Positions 12,068 through 25,164 are shown, counted from the stretch's first letter. The stretch is 64,000 nucleotides of DNA from Penium margaritaceum (GCA_023375785.1 SZWC01000845.1:216703-280702); one strand, 5' to 3'. The notes: generated by a model from the sequence alone, not told the origin. Numbers and translations: made by a program.

Positions 12068-13699
12068 TTGCGTCCTAGTTTTGCCCTAGTTGCACCATAC
12101 TTGCGTCCTACTTGCGCCCTACTTGCGTCCTACTTGCGCCCTAGTTGCGCCCTAGTTGCGCCTCAGTTGAGCACAAGCTACGCCCTAGTTGCGTCGTAGT
12201 TGGACCCTAGTTGCACCCTACTTGCGCCCTAGTTGCGCCCTAGTTTTGCCCTAACTGCACCCTTCTTGCACCCTAGTTGCGCCCTTCTTGTGCCCTCGTT
12301 GTCCCCTTCTTGCGCCCTAGTTTCGCCCTAGTTGTGCCTCTGTTTGGCACTAGCTACGCCCTATTTGCGCCCTAGTTGCGCCGTAGTTCATCCTATTTGT
12401 GCCCTGCTTGCCTCCTGGTTGCGCCCTACTTGCGCCCAAGTTGTGCCCGACTTACGCCCTAGTTGCGCCCTAGTTGCGCCTCAGATGAGCACCAGCTATG
12501 CCCTAGTTACGACCTAGTTGCACCCTAGTTGTGCCTTACTTCTATCCTAGTCACACTTCAGTTGCGCCCTAGTTGCATCCTAGTTGCATCTTAGTTTCAC
12601 CCTAGTTGCTCCTCAGTTGGGCACTAGCTACGAGCAAGTTGCGCCCTAGTAGCGCCCTAGTAGCGTCCTAGTTGCGTCCTACTTGCGTCCTAGTTGCGGC
12701 CTAGTTCTGCCCTAGTTTTGCCAGAGTTGGGCACTAGCTAGGCCCTAGTTGCGCCCTAGTTGCGCCCTGGCTGCGCCTTACTTGCGCCCTACTTGCGCCC
12801 TAGTTGCGCCCTAGTTGTAGCCTAGTTGCGCCCACATGGTGCCCTAGTTGTGCCCTACTTGCATCCTATTTCCACCCTACTTGCTCCCTAGTTGCATCCT
12901 AGTTGCACCTTAGTTGGGCACTAGCTAAGTTGTAGTTGCCGCCTAGTTGTGTCCTAATTGTACCTTAGTTGCGCCCTTCTTGCGTCCTACTTGCGCCCTA
13001 CTTGCGCCCTACTTGCGTCCTAGTTGTGCCAGACTTGCACCCTAGAGCCGCCTCAGTTAGGCACTAGCTACGCCCTAGTTGCGCCCTAGATGCACACTAG
13101 TTGCACCCTACTTGCACCCTACTTGCGCCCTAGTTGCGTCCTAGTTGGACCCAAGTTGCGCCCTAGTTGCACCCTCCTTGTACCCTACTTGACCCCTAGT
13201 TGCGTCCTACTTGCATCCTAGTTGTGCCCTAGTTGCACCTCAGTTGGACACTAGCTACGCCCAACTTACGCCCTAGTTGCGGCCGAGGTGCGCCCTACTT
13301 GCGCCATATGTGCACCCTAGTTGCGCCTTCTTGCCCCTAGTTGCGCCCAACTTGTGCCCTAGTTACGCCCTAGTTGCATCCTAGTTGTGCCTCAGTTGGG
13401 CACTAGCTACGCCCTAGTTGCACCCTAGTTGCGCCCTCGTTGTGCCCTAGTTGCACCCTACTTATACCCTACTTGCGCCCTAGTTGCATCTTAGCTACAT
13501 CCTAGTTGCACCCTAGTTGCACCTCAGTTCGGCACTAGCTACGCCCTAGTAGCGCCCTAGTTGCGTCTTAGTTGCGCCCTACTTGCGCCATACTTGCGCC
13601 CTACTTGCGCCCTAGTTGTGCCCTAGTTGTGCCCTAGTTGTGCCCTAGTTGCGCCTCAGTTGGGCACAAGCTATGCCCTAGTTGTACCCTACTTGCACC

Positions 13700-16600
13700 C
13701 TAGGTGCGCCCAATTATACCCTAGTTGCGTCCTACTTGCATCCTAGTTATGCCCAAGTTGCATCCTAGGTGCGCCCTAGTTGCGTCCTTCTTGCGCCCTA
13801 CTTGCGTCCTCCTTGCGCCCTAGTTGCACCCTAGTTGCACCTTTGTTAAACCCTACTTGCACCCTACTTGCGTCCTACTTACGCCCTAGTTGCCTCCTAG
13901 TTGTACCCTAATTGCGCCCTAGTTGTGTCCTACTTACGCCCTAGTCACGCCCTAGTTGCACCCTAATTACGCCGTAGTTGCGCCTTAGTTGGATAATAGC
14001 TACACCCTAGTTACGTCCTAGTTGCGCCCTAGTTTCACCCCACATGCGCACTACTTGCACCCTAGTTGCCCCTCAGTTGGACACTAGCTACGCCCTAGTT
14101 GCGCCCTAGTTGTACCCTAGTTGCGCCCTAGTTGCGTGCTACTTACGTCCTAGTTGCGCCCTTGTTACGCCCTAGTTGCACCTCAGTTGGGTACTAGCTA
14201 AGCCCTAGTTGCGTCCTAGTTGCGCCCTAGTTGCACCCTAGTTTCGCCCTAGTTGCGCCCTTGTTGCGCCCTACTAACGGCCTACTTGCGCCCTAGTTGC
14301 ACCCTAGTTCTGCCCTAGTTGCGCCCTCGTTGCGCCTCAATTGGACACTAGCTACGTCCTAGTTGCGCCATACTTGCGCCCTAGTTGCACCCTACTTGCG
14401 CCCTACTTGCACCCTACTTGCGCCCTAGTTACGCCCTAGTTGCGCCCTAGTTGCGTCCTAGATCCGCCTCAGTTTGACACTAGCTACACCCTAGTTGTGC
14501 CATAATTGTGCCCTAGTTGCGCCCTAGTTGCGCCCTACTTGCTTCCTGGCTATGCCCTAGTTGCCCCCCAAGTTGCGCCTCAGTTGGGCACCAGCTACGG
14601 CCTAGTCGCGCCCTAGTTGTGCCCTAGTTGCACCCTAGTTGTGTCCTAGTAGTACCCTGGTTGTGCCCTACTTGCGCCCTACTTGTGCCCTAATTGCACC
14701 CTCCTTGCGCCCTAGTTGTGCCCTAGTTACTTCCTAATTACGCCCTAGATTTTGTCTAGTTGCATCCTCCTTACGTCCTACGTATGACCTACTTGCGCCA
14801 TAATTGCACCCTAGTTGCGTCCTAGGTGGGCCTCTGTTGGGCACGAGCTACACCCTAGTTGGGTTCTAGTTGCACCATAGTTGCGCCCTTGTCGCTCCCA
14901 AGTTGCGCCCTACATGCACCGTACTTGTACCCTATTTGCGCCCTAGTTGCGCCTTACTTGTGCCCTACTTGCGCCCTAGTTGCACTCAAGTTGTACCCTA
15001 GTTGTGCCCAAGTTTTGCCCTAGTTGCGCCCTACTTGCACCCTAGTTGCGCCTAGTTGCGTCCTAGTTGTGCCCTTGTTGCACCCTAGTTGCGTCCTAAT
15101 TGCGCCCTACTTGTGCCCTAGTCGCATCCTACTTGCGTCTTACTTGCACCCGACTTGCATCCTAGTTGCGCCTTAGTTACGCCTCAGTTGGGCATTAGCT
15201 ACCCCCTAGTTGCACCCTAGTTACGCCCTAGTTGCGCCCTACTTGCACCCTACTTGCACCTTAGTTGCGCCCTAGTTGCGCCCTAGTTGTGTCCTACTTG
15301 CGCCCTAGTTGCGCCCTAGTTACGCCATAGTTGCGCCCTAGTTACGTCCTGGTTGCGCCCTACTTGCGCCGTACCTGCACCCTACTTGTGCCCTAGTTGC
15401 ACCCTAGTTGCGCCCTAGTTGCGCCCAAGTTGTGCCCTACTTCTTCCCTAGTTGTTCCCTAGTTACACCCTGCTTGCGCCATAAATGTGCCCTAGCTGTA
15501 CCCTAGTTGTAGCCTACGTGCGTCCTACTTGGGCCCTAGTGGCACCCTAGTTGTGCCCTAGTTGTGCCCTAGTTGCGCCCTAGTTGCACCTTACTTGCGC
15601 CTTAATTGCGCCCAAATTGCACCCTAGTTGCGTCCCAGTTGCACCTCAGTTGGGCACTAGCTACACCCTGGTTGCTCCCTAGTTGCGTCTTAGTTGCTCC
15701 CTACTTCCGTCCTACTTGCGTCCTAGTTACGCCCTACTTGGGCCCTACTTGCGCCCCGATCGCGGCCTATTTGCGCTCTAGTTTTTCCGTATTTGCTCCT
15801 CAGTTGGGGACTAGCTACGAACAAGTTGCGCCCTAGTTGTGCCCTAGTTACGTCCCAGTTGCGTCCTACTTGCGCCCTAGTTGCGCCCTAGTCATGCCTG
15901 AGTTGGGCACTAGCTACGCCCTAGTTGCGCCCTAGTTGCACCCTAATTGCGCCCTGGTTGCACCTTACTTGCACCCTGGTTGCGTCCTAGTTGTAGCCTA
16001 GTTGCGTCCATATTACACCCTAGTTGTGCCCTACTTGCACCCTAGTTGCACCCTACTTGCTCCCTAGTTGCGCCCGAGTTGTGCCTTAGTTGGGCACTAG
16101 CTACGTCCTACTGGCGCCCTAGTTACGTCCTGATTGTACCTTAGTTGCGCCCTACTTGCGTCTTAGTTGTGCCTGACTGGCGCTCTAGTTGCGCTTCAGT
16201 TGGGCACTAGCTACGACCTAGTTGCGTCCTAGTTGCGTCCTAGTTGGGGCCGTCTTGCGCCCTACTTGCGCCCTAGTTGCTCCTTACTTGCGCCCTAGTT
16301 GTGCCCTACTTGCACCCTATATGCGCCCGAGTTGTGCCCTAGTTCTGTCCTACTTGCGTCCTAGTTGCGCCATAGTAGCACCCTAGATGCGTCTTATTGC
16401 GTCCTAGTTGCACCCTAGTTATAGCCTAGTTGTGCCCAAATTGCACCCTAGTTGTGCCCTACTTGCACTCTATTTGCACCCTACTTGCTCCCTCGTTGCG
16501 TCCTAGTTGCGCCTTAGTTGGGCACTAGCTACGTCCTAGTTGTGCCCTATTTGCGCCTTACTTGTGCCCTACTTGTACCCTAGTTTAGCCCTAGTTGCGC

Positions 16601-16760
16601 CCTCGTAGTGCCCTACTAGCGCCGTACTTGTGCCCTGGTTGCACCCTAGTTGCACCCTTAATGCGACCTAGTTGCGCCCTGGTTGTGCCTCAGTTGAGCA
16701 CTAGCTTCGCCCTAGTTGCGCCCTAGTTTCACCCTAGTTGCGCCCTAGTTGTGCCCTAGT
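13700..16760 (+). repeat. Large segmental duplication, left copy
   Basis: Irregular landmarks recur in the same order about 6.75-6.77 kb downstream: the variant around GCCCTAGATTT (14749 and 21515), TTTTGCCCTAGTTGCGCC (about 15012 and 21780), TTGGGGCCGTC (16246 and 23010) and TTTAGCCC followed by GTAGT (16584 and 23349). Ends are approximate because the array itself is repetitive. Confidence 0.8.
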
Positions 16761-19700
16761 TGCGTCCTACTTGCGCCCTACGTGCACCCTAGTAGAGCCA
16801 TAGTTGCATCCTTGTTGCGCCCTTCTTGCACCCTAGTTGCGCCCGAGTTGCGCCCTACTTGCCGCCTAGTTGCGCCATTGTTGCGCCTCAGTTGGACACT
16901 ACGTACGTCTTACTTACACCCTAATTGTGCCCTAGTTGCACCCTTGTTGTGTTCTACATGCGCCCTACGTGCGCCCTACTTGCGCCCTAGTTGCCCCCTA
17001 TTTGCACCCTACTTGCTCCCAAATTGCGCCCTTAGTTTCGTCCTAATTGCGCCTCAGTTGGGCATTAGCTACGCCCTAGTTGCACCCTAGTTGCGCCCTA
17101 GTTGCGCCCTACTTGCGCCCAACTTGCGCCCTAGTTGCTCCTCAGTTGGACACTAGCTACGCCCTAGTTGCGTCCTAGTTGCACCGTAGTTGCGTCGTAA
17201 TTGCGCCCTACTTACATCATAGTTGCGCCCTTGTTGCGACCTAGTTGTGCCTCTCTTGGGTACTAGCTAATGCCCTAGTTATGTCCTAGTTGAGCCCTAG
17301 TAGCACCCTAGTTGCGCCCTAGTTGCATCGTAGTTGCATCCTACTTACGCCCTACTTCGCCCTAGTTGTAACCTAGTTGCGCCCTAGTTACGCCCTAGTT
17401 GCGCCTCAGTTGGACACTAGCTACGCCCTAGATGCACCCTAGTTGCATCCTAGTTGCACTCTACTTGCTCCCTACTTGCACCCAACTTGCGCCCTAGTTG
17501 CGCCCTAGGTGCGCCCTCGTTGCGCCTCAATTGGGTACAAGCTACGTCCTGGTTTACGCCCTAGTTGCACCCTGGTCGCGCCCTAGTTGCACCCTACTTG
17601 CGCCCTATTTGTGCCCTACTTGTTCCCTACTTGCACCCTAGTTGCGCCCTTGCTGCACCCTAGTTGCGCCCTACTTGCACCCTACTTGCACCCTCCTCGC
17701 GCCTTAGTTGCAACCTAGTTGTACCCTAGTCCCCACTTGTGCCCTACTTGCACCCTACTTGCGCCCTAGTTGAACCCTAGTTGCGCCCTAGTTGCGCCCT
17801 AATTGCATGTTACATCCTACTTGCACCCTAGTTGCGTCCAAGTTGCGCCCTACCTGTGCCCTAGCTGTACCTCAGTTGGGTACTAGCTACATCCTACTTG
17901 CGTCGTAGTTGCTCCCTAGTTACATCCAAATTGCGCCCTACTTGCGCCCTAGTTGCACCCTACTTGCGCCCTACTTGTGTCCTACTTGCATCCTAGTTGC
18001 ACCCTAGTTACGCCTCAGTAGGGCACTAGCTACATCCTAGTTGCGCCCAAGTTGTGCCCTAGTTACGCCCTAGTTACGTCCTATTTGCACCCTGCTCGCG
18101 CCCTAGTTGCGTCCTAGTTGCATCCTAGTTGCGTCCTACTTGTAACCTACTAACACCCTAGTTGCGCCCTAGTTACGCCCTAGTTGTACCCTATTTGCAC
18201 CCTACTTGCACCCCAGTTGCACCTTACATGCACCCTAATTGCGCCCTACTTGCGCCCTAGTTGTGTCCTCGTTGCGCCCTAGTTGCGCCCTGGTTGTGCC
18301 CTAGTTGTGCCCTACTTTTGTCCTTGTTGTGCCCTACTTGCACCTCTGTTGCGTCCCAGCTGCACCTCTGTTGGGTACTAGCTACGCCCTAGTTGCGTCC
18401 TAGTTGCGTTCTAGTTGCGCCGTACATACGTCGTACTTGCGCCCTAGTTGCACCCTTCTTGCACCCTACTTGCACCCTACTTGCACTTTAGTTGCGTCCT
18501 AGTTGCGCCTGAGTTGGGTACTAGTTATGCCCTAGTTGCGCCCTAGTTGCGTCTAAGGTGCGTCCAACTTGCGTCCTACTTGCCCACTAGATGCGCCTTA
18601 GTTGTACCCATAGTTCCACCCTCCATGCACCCTACTTGCACCCGAGTTGTACCCTTATTACGCCCTAGTTTCACCCTACTTGCGCCCTACTTATGCCCTA
18701 GTTGCGACCTAGTTGCGCCCTAGTTGCACCCTAGTTGCACCCTACTTGCGCCATACTTGTGCCGTGGTTGCACCCTAGTTACACCTCAGTTGGACACTAG
18801 CCATGCCCTAGTTGTGCACTAGTTGCGCCCTAGTTGCGCCCTAATTGCGCCCTACTTGCGCCCTACTTGCGCCCTACTTGCGCCCTAGTTGCGCCCTAGT
18901 TATGCCTCAATTGGGCACAAGCTACGCCCTAGTTGTGCCCTAGTTGTACCCTAGTTGCGCCCTAGTTGCACGCTAGTTGCATCCTACTTGCACCCTACTT
19001 GCGCCCTACTTGCGCCCTAATGACACCCTCCTTGCACCCTATTTGAGCCCTTTTTTAGCCCTAGTTGCACCCTTGTTGCGCTCTACTTGCGCCCTACTTG
19101 CACCCTAATTGCACCCTAGTTGCGCCCTAGTTGTGCCCCAGTTGCGCCTTAGTTGCATCTTAGTTGGACACTAGCTACGCCCTGGTTGCACCCTAGTTGC
19201 GCCTACTTAAGTCCTTCTTGCGTCCTACTTGTGCACTAGTTTTTCCCTACTTGCGTCTTACTTGCGCCCTACTTGTACCCTAGTTGTGCCCTAGTTGCGC
19301 CCTAGTTGCACCCTAGTTGTGCCTTAGTTGCATCCCACTTGCAATTAAGTTGCGCCCCAGCAGCGCCTCAGTTTGGCTCTAACTACGCCCTAGTTGCGCC
19401 CTAGTTGCACCCTTGTTGCGCCCTACATGTGCCCTACTTGCGTCCTAGTTGCGCCCTTCTTGTGCCTTACTTGCAGCCTACTTGTGCCCTAGTTGCGTCC
19501 TAGTTGCGCCTCAGTTGGGCACTAGTTACGCCCTAGTTGCGCCCTAGTTACACCCTAGTTGCACCATAGGTGTGCCCTACTTGCGTCCTAATTGTGCCCT
19601 ACTTGTGCCCTACTTGCGCCCTAGTTGCACCCTAGTTACAACCGAGTTGCGCCCCACTTGCACCCTAATTGTGCCCTGCTTGCACCCTAGTCGAGCCCTA

Positions 19701-20464
19701 GTTGCGCCCTAGTTGCCCCCTAATTGCGCCCTAGTTGTACCCTACTTGCGCCCTACTTGCATCCTAGTTGCGCCTTACTTGCACCCTACTTGCACCCTAC
19801 TTGCACCCTAGTTGTGTCCTAGTTACGCCCTAATTGCGCCCTAGTTGTTTCCTAGTTGTGCCCTACTTTCGTCCTAGTTGTGCCCTACTTCCGCCTCTGT
19901 TGCGCACCAGCTGCGCCTCAGTTGGGCACTAGCTACGTCCTAGTTGCGCCCTAGTTGCGCCCTTCTTGCGCCCTACTTGCACCCTCCTTGCGCTTTAGTT
20001 GCGTCCTAGTTGCGCCTGAGTTGGGCACTAGTTACGCCCTAGTTACGCCCTAGTTGCGCCCTAGTTGCGCCCTAGGTGTGCCCAACTTGCGCCCTACTTA
20101 CCCCCTAGTTGCGCCCTAGTTGCACCCATAGTTGCACCCTCCATGCGCCATACTTGCACCCTACTTGTGCCCTTGTTACGCCCTAGTTTCACCCTACTTG
20201 CGCTCTACTTATCCACTAGTTGCGACCTAGTTACGCCCTAGTTGCACTCTAGTTGCACCCTACTTGCACCCTACTTGTGCTGTGGTTGCACCCTCGTTAC
20301 ACCTCAGTTGGACACTAGCTACGCCCTAGTTGCGCCCTAGTTGCACCCCTAGTTGTGCCCTAATTGTGTCCTACTTGCGCCCTGCTTGCGTCCTAGTTGT
20401 GCCCTAATTGCGCCCTAGTTGCGCCTCAGTTGGGCACAAGCTACGCCCTAGTTGTGCCCTATTT

Positions 20465-23400
20465 GCACCCTAGTTGCACCCAATAATACCCTAGTTGCGC
20501 CCTACTTGCGTCCTAATTGTGCCCTAGTTGCGTCCTAGGTGCGCCCTAGTTACGTCCTTCTTGCGCCCTACTTGTGCCCTCCTTGCGCCCTAGTTGCACC
20601 CTAGTTGTACCCTTGTTACGCCCTACTTGCACCCTACTCGCTTCCTACTTGCGCCCTAGTTGCGTCCTAGTTGCACCCTAATTGCGCCCTAGTTGTGTCC
20701 TACTTACGCCCTAGTTACGCCCTAGTTGCACCCTAATTGCACCCTAGTTGCGCCTTAGTTGGGTACTAGCTACGCCCTAGCTACGTCCAAGTTGCGCCCT
20801 AGTTGCATCCTACATGCGCACTACTTGCGCCCTAGTTGCTCCTCAGTTGGACACTAGCTACGCCCTAGTTGCACCCTAGTTGCACCTTAGTTGCGCCCTA
20901 GTTGCGCGCTATGTACGCTCTTGTTGTGCCCTTGTTGTTCCCTAGTTGCACCTCAGTTGGGTACTAGCTAAGCCCTAGTTGCGTCCTAGTTGCGCCCTAC
21001 TTACACCCTAGTTTTGCCCTAGTTGCGCCCTTGTTGCGCCCTACTAACGCCCTACTTGCACCCTAGTTGCACCCTAGTTCCGTCCTAGTTGTGCCCTAGA
21101 TGTGTCTTAGTTGGGCACTAGCTACGTCCTAGTTGCGCCCTACTTGCGCCCTAGTTGCACCCTACTTGCGCCCTACTTGCACCCTACTTGCGTCCTAGTT
21201 ACGCCCTAGTTGCACCCTAGTTGTGCCCTAGATCTGGCTCGGTTGGACACTAGCTATGCCCTAGTTGCGCCATACTTGTGCCCTAGTTGCGCCCTCGTTG
21301 TGCCCTACTTGCTTCCTAGCTATGCCCTAGTTGCCCCCCAATTTGCGCCTCAGTTGGGCACCAACTACGGCTTAGTTGCGCCCTAGTTGTGTCCTACTTA
21401 CAACCTAGTTGTGTCCTAGTAGTGCCCTAGTTGTACCCTACTTGCACCCTACTTACACCCTAATTGCACCCTCGTGTCCTAGTTGTGCCCTAGTTACGCC
21501 CTAGTTACACCCTAGATTTGCTCTAGTTGCACCCTACTTACATCCTACTTACGCCCTACTTACGCCCTAGTTGCACCCTAGTTGCGTCCTAGGTGCGCCT
21601 CAATTGGACACGAGCTACGCCCTACTTGGGTTCTAGTTGCACCCTAGTTGCGCCCTTGTTGCTCCGAAGTTGCGCCCTACTTGCACCCTACTTGTGCCCT
21701 AGTTGCGTCCTAGTTGCGCCTTACTTGTGTCCTACTTGCACCCTAGTTGCACCCTAGTTGTACCATAGTTACGTCCAAGTTTTGCCCTAGTTGCGCCATA
21801 CTTGCACCCTAGTTGTGCATAGTTGCGTCCTAGTTGTGCCCTAGTTACACCCTAGTTGCGTCCTAAATGCGCCTTGCTTTTGCCCTTAATTGCATCCTAC
21901 TTGCGTCCTACTTGCGCCCGACTTGCATCCTAGTTGCGCCTTTGTTGCGCCTCAGTTGGGCATTACCTACACCCTAGTTGCACCCTAGTTACGCCCTAGT
22001 TGTGCCCTACTTGCACCCTACTTGCGCCTTAGTTGCACCCTAGTTGCGCCCTAGTTGTGTCCTTGTTGCGCTCTAGTTGCGCCCTAGTTGCGCCCTAGTT
22101 ACGTCCTGGTTGCGCCCTACTTGCGCCGTACTTGCACCCTACTTGCACCCTTGTTGCACCCTAGTTGCGCCCAAGTTGTGCCCTAGTTGTGCCCTAGTTG
22201 TCCCCTGGTTGCACCCTGCTTGTGCCATAAATGCGCCCTAGCTGCACCCTAGTTGCAGCCTATGTGCGTCCTACTTGGGCCCTAGTTGCGCCCTAGTTGC
22301 ACCCTAGTTGTTCCCTAGTTGCGCCCTAGTTGAACCCTACTTGCGCCTTAATTGCGCCCAACTTCCGCCCTAGTTGCGCCCTAGTTGCGCCTCAGTTGGG
22401 CACTAGCTACGCCCTGGTTACTCCCTAGTTGCATCATAGTTGCTCCCTACTTCCGTCCTACTTGCGTCCTAGTTGCGCCCTACGTGCGCCGATTCTGTTA
22501 TCTACGCTCTACTTGCGCCTTGTTTACGCTCTAGTTTAGCCCTATTTGCTCCTCAGTTGGACACTAGCTACGAACAAGTTGCGCCCTAGTTGTGCCCTAG
22601 TTGCGTCCTAGTTGCATCCTATTTGCGCCCTACTTGCGCCCTAGTTGCGCCATAGTCATGCCTGAGTTGGGCACTAGCTACGCCCTAGTTGCGCCCTAGT
22701 CGCACCCTAGTTGCCCCCTGGTTGTGCCTTACTTGTGCCGTTGTTGCGCCCTAGTTGTAGCCTAGTTGCGTCCAAATTACGCCCTAGTTGTGCCCTACTT
22801 GCACCCTAGTTACACCCTACTTGCTCCCTAGTTGCTCCCTAGTTGTGCCTTAGTTGGGCACTAGCTACATCCTAGTTGCGCCCTAGTTACGCCTTCATTG
22901 GTCCTTAGTTGCGCCCTACTTGCGTCGTAGTTGCGCCCGACTTGCGCCCTAGTTGCGCCTCACTTGGGCACTAGCTACCACCTAGTTGCGTCCTAGTTGC
23001 GTCCCAGTTGGGGCCGTCTTGCGTCCTACTTGCGCCCTAGTTGTGCCTTGCTTGCGCCCTAGATGCGCCCTACTTGCGCCCTAGATGCGCCCGAGTTGCG
23101 CACTAGTTCCGTCGTACTTGCGCCCTTGTTGTGTCCTCGTTGTACCCTAGTTGCACCTTACTTGTGTCCTAGTTGCACCCTAGTTATAGCCTAGTTGCGC
23201 CCAAATTGCACCCTAGTTGTGCCCGACTTGCACTCTAGTTGCACCCTACTTGCTCCCTAGTTGCGCCCTAGTTGCGCCTTAGTTGGGCACTAGCTACGTC
23301 CTAGTTGTGCCCTATTTGCGCCCTATTTGTGCCCTACTTGTACCCTAGTTTAGCCCTAGTTGCGCCCTTGTAGTACCCTGCTAGCGCCCTACTTGTGCCC

Positions 23401-23525
23401 TTATTGCACCCTGGTTGTGCCCTAGTTGCGCCCTAGTTGCACTCTAGTTGTGCCATAGTTGCGCCCTACTTGTGCCCTAGTTGCGCCATACGTGCGCCTC
23501 AGTTACGCCATAGTTGCGCCTCAGT
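20465..23525 (+). repeat. Large segmental duplication, right copy
   Basis: Counterpart of 13700-16760, collinear over about 3 kb and diverged by scattered substitutions and small indels. A second, shorter pair of similar segments lies just upstream (about 18350-18900 and 19900-20430), recognisable by the landmark CATAGTT followed by CACCCTCCATG. Confidence 0.78.
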
Positions 23526-23716
23526 TGGGCTTTAGCTACGCCCTAGTTGCGCCCTAGTTGCACCCTAGTTGCGCCCTAGTTCTCCCTACGTGCACCCTAC
23601 GCCCTACCTGCGCCCTAGTTGCGCCATAGTTGCGCCTCACTTGGGCACTAGCTACGTCCTAGTTGCGGCTTAGTTATGACCTAGTTGTGTCCTACTTGCA
23701 CCCTTCTTGCCCTGTA

Positions 23717-23721
23717 GTTGC
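23717..23721. repeat. Target-site duplication, left (GTTGC)
   Basis: GTTGC directly before the solo LTR; the same five bases follow it at 24385-24389. Removing the LTR and one copy restores a normal undecamer junction. Confidence 0.8.
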
Positions 23722-24384
23722 TGTTAGAAGAATGGAGCGAGCAATGGAAGCGATGGCAAAAGTCGGAAGAAGCAAAGTGGTTGTCAGACGTGGAGATGCT
23801 GACGAAAGCAAAGAGCAATGTAGGAGTAAGTTGTAGGAGTGGTGGAGGGGAGGCTTTTGGCAGGTGTAGGATGATGAGGTAGAGCTGCGAGATAGACAGG
23901 TTGTCATAGCAAGGGAATGCTATAGCAAGGTGGGTGGAATTGATGGTACGAGGAGTGAAGTGGGAGAGGTTGAGTGAAGGAACGAGAGTGACGGAGCAAA
24001 GAGGTACATGGCCGAGGGCTGAGAGTGAACGATAATTGAAGCGTGAGCGAAAGAGCGAGCAGAGTGAAGACACGGCAACGAAGTCGCAAAACCAAAGGTG
24101 AACAGGATGGAAAGAACTGTTTTGGTTAACTTCGAGGGAATGAACATCCTCGGTAACATACAACAGACCAGTACAAAAACAAAGCAACGGCTTTCCGCTA
24201 GCGGGACGCGATTGTGACATGGTCGTAGTAATTAGGGGCGGCTCACCTCTGGGTCCTCGGTCGTGACCGGCAATCCGTTGGCAAGGTGGTTCGTGTTGGC
24301 TCGGTGCAGAGCCTGAACTTTATTTAGAGCTAGGATTATCCGAGGGATTCTGTCAGTGTTGACTTCGTCTTCAATATTCTGACA
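23722..24384. mobile_element. Solo LTR (663 bp) inserted in undecamer array
   Basis: A unique-sequence island in the array. It starts TGTTAGAA and ends TTCTGACA, so it has the TG...CA ends and short imperfect inverted repeat of an LTR, and it is flanked by the 5-bp direct repeat GTTGC. There is no internal domain, primer-binding site or polypurine tract between the ends, so this is a solo LTR left by LTR-LTR recombination. TGTTAGAA-type ends are common in Ty1/copia LTRs, but class and orientation are not established. On the minus strand an AATAAA-like motif lies near 24322 and a 179-codon open frame starts at 24220; that frame shows no domain and runs into the flanking array. Confidence 0.82.
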
Positions 24385-24389
24385 GTTGC
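24385..24389. repeat. Target-site duplication, right (GTTGC)
   Basis: Second copy of GTTGC directly after the solo LTR. A caveat is that GTTGC is part of the array unit, but the copy number and register match a 5-bp duplication. Confidence 0.8.
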
Positions 24390-25164
24390 GCCCTATTTGC
24401 ACCCTACTTGTACCCTACATGTGTCCTACTTGCGCCCTATTTGTGCCCTAGTTGCACCCTTGTTGCACCCTACTTGCGCCCTAGTTGTTCCCTAGTTGCG
24501 CCTTACTTGCACCCTACTTGTGCTCTACTTGCGTCCTAGTTGTCCCCTAGTTGCTTCCTCCTTGCATCCTAGTTGTGCCATACTTGCGCCTCAGTTACGC
24601 CCTAGTTGCACCTCAGTTGGGCTCTAGCTACGCCATAGTTGTGCCCGAGTTACACCCTAGTTGCGCTCTAGTTGCGCCCTCCTTGCACCCTACTTGCGCC
24701 CTAGTTGCGCCCTTCTTGTGTCCTACTTGCACCGCAAGTAGGAACTTGCGCCTTAGTTGCGCCCTAGTTGTGCCTCAGTTGGGGACTAGTTACGCCCTAG
24801 TTGTGCCCTGCTTATGCCCTACTTGCGCCCTATTTGCGCCCTAGTTGCGCCTCTGTTGCGTCCTAGGTGCGCCCTACTTGCGTCCTACTTGCGCCCTAGT
24901 TACGCCATAGTTGCGCCCTAGTTGTGTCCTACTTGCGCCCTGCTTGTGCCCTAGTTGCGTCCTAGTTGCGCCCTACTTGCATCCTACTTGCGCCCTACTT
25001 GCGCCCTACTTCCGTCCTCATGAAGCCATTGTTGTACCCTAGTTGCGCCCTACTTGCGCATTTCTTGTGCCGTAGTTGTGCCCTAGTTGCGCCCTACTTG
25101 CACCCCAGTTGTGCCCTAATTGTGCCCTAGTTGCGCCCTTAAGGCACCCTACTTGCGACCTGAT
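24390..25164 (+). repeat. 11-bp tandem array, TTGCGCCCTAG family, forward (continuation)
   Basis: Continuation of the undecamer array beyond the solo LTR, with further 33-bp markers (for example near 24605). Ends at about 25164, where the sequence switches abruptly to the CTCTGGCACAA family. No gene seen. Confidence 0.93.

Larger units (their letters stand above)
11321..23716 (+). repeat. 11-bp tandem array, TTGCGCCCTAG family, forward
   Basis: About 12.4 kb of undecamers, consensus TTGCGCCCTAG, with frequent TTGCACCCTAG and TTGTGCCCTAG (CpG decay) and TACTTGCG-type variants. Stops occur in every forward frame each 33 bp, so no long frame exists. Punctuated by 33-bp markers and internally duplicated on the kilobase scale (see 13700-16760). 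No gene seen. Confidence 0.95.

Noticed and set aside
23681-24220. 179-codon minus-strand frame over the solo LTR
   Set aside because: Runs from LTR into array sequence, shows no recognisable domain and has no support as a gene; better explained as chance within an LTR.
11321-25164. CCCTAG units as an interstitial telomere-like repeat
   Set aside because: The unit is TTGCGCCCTAG, 11 bp; only a short CCCTA string resembles plant-type telomere repeats, with no run of telomeric units.
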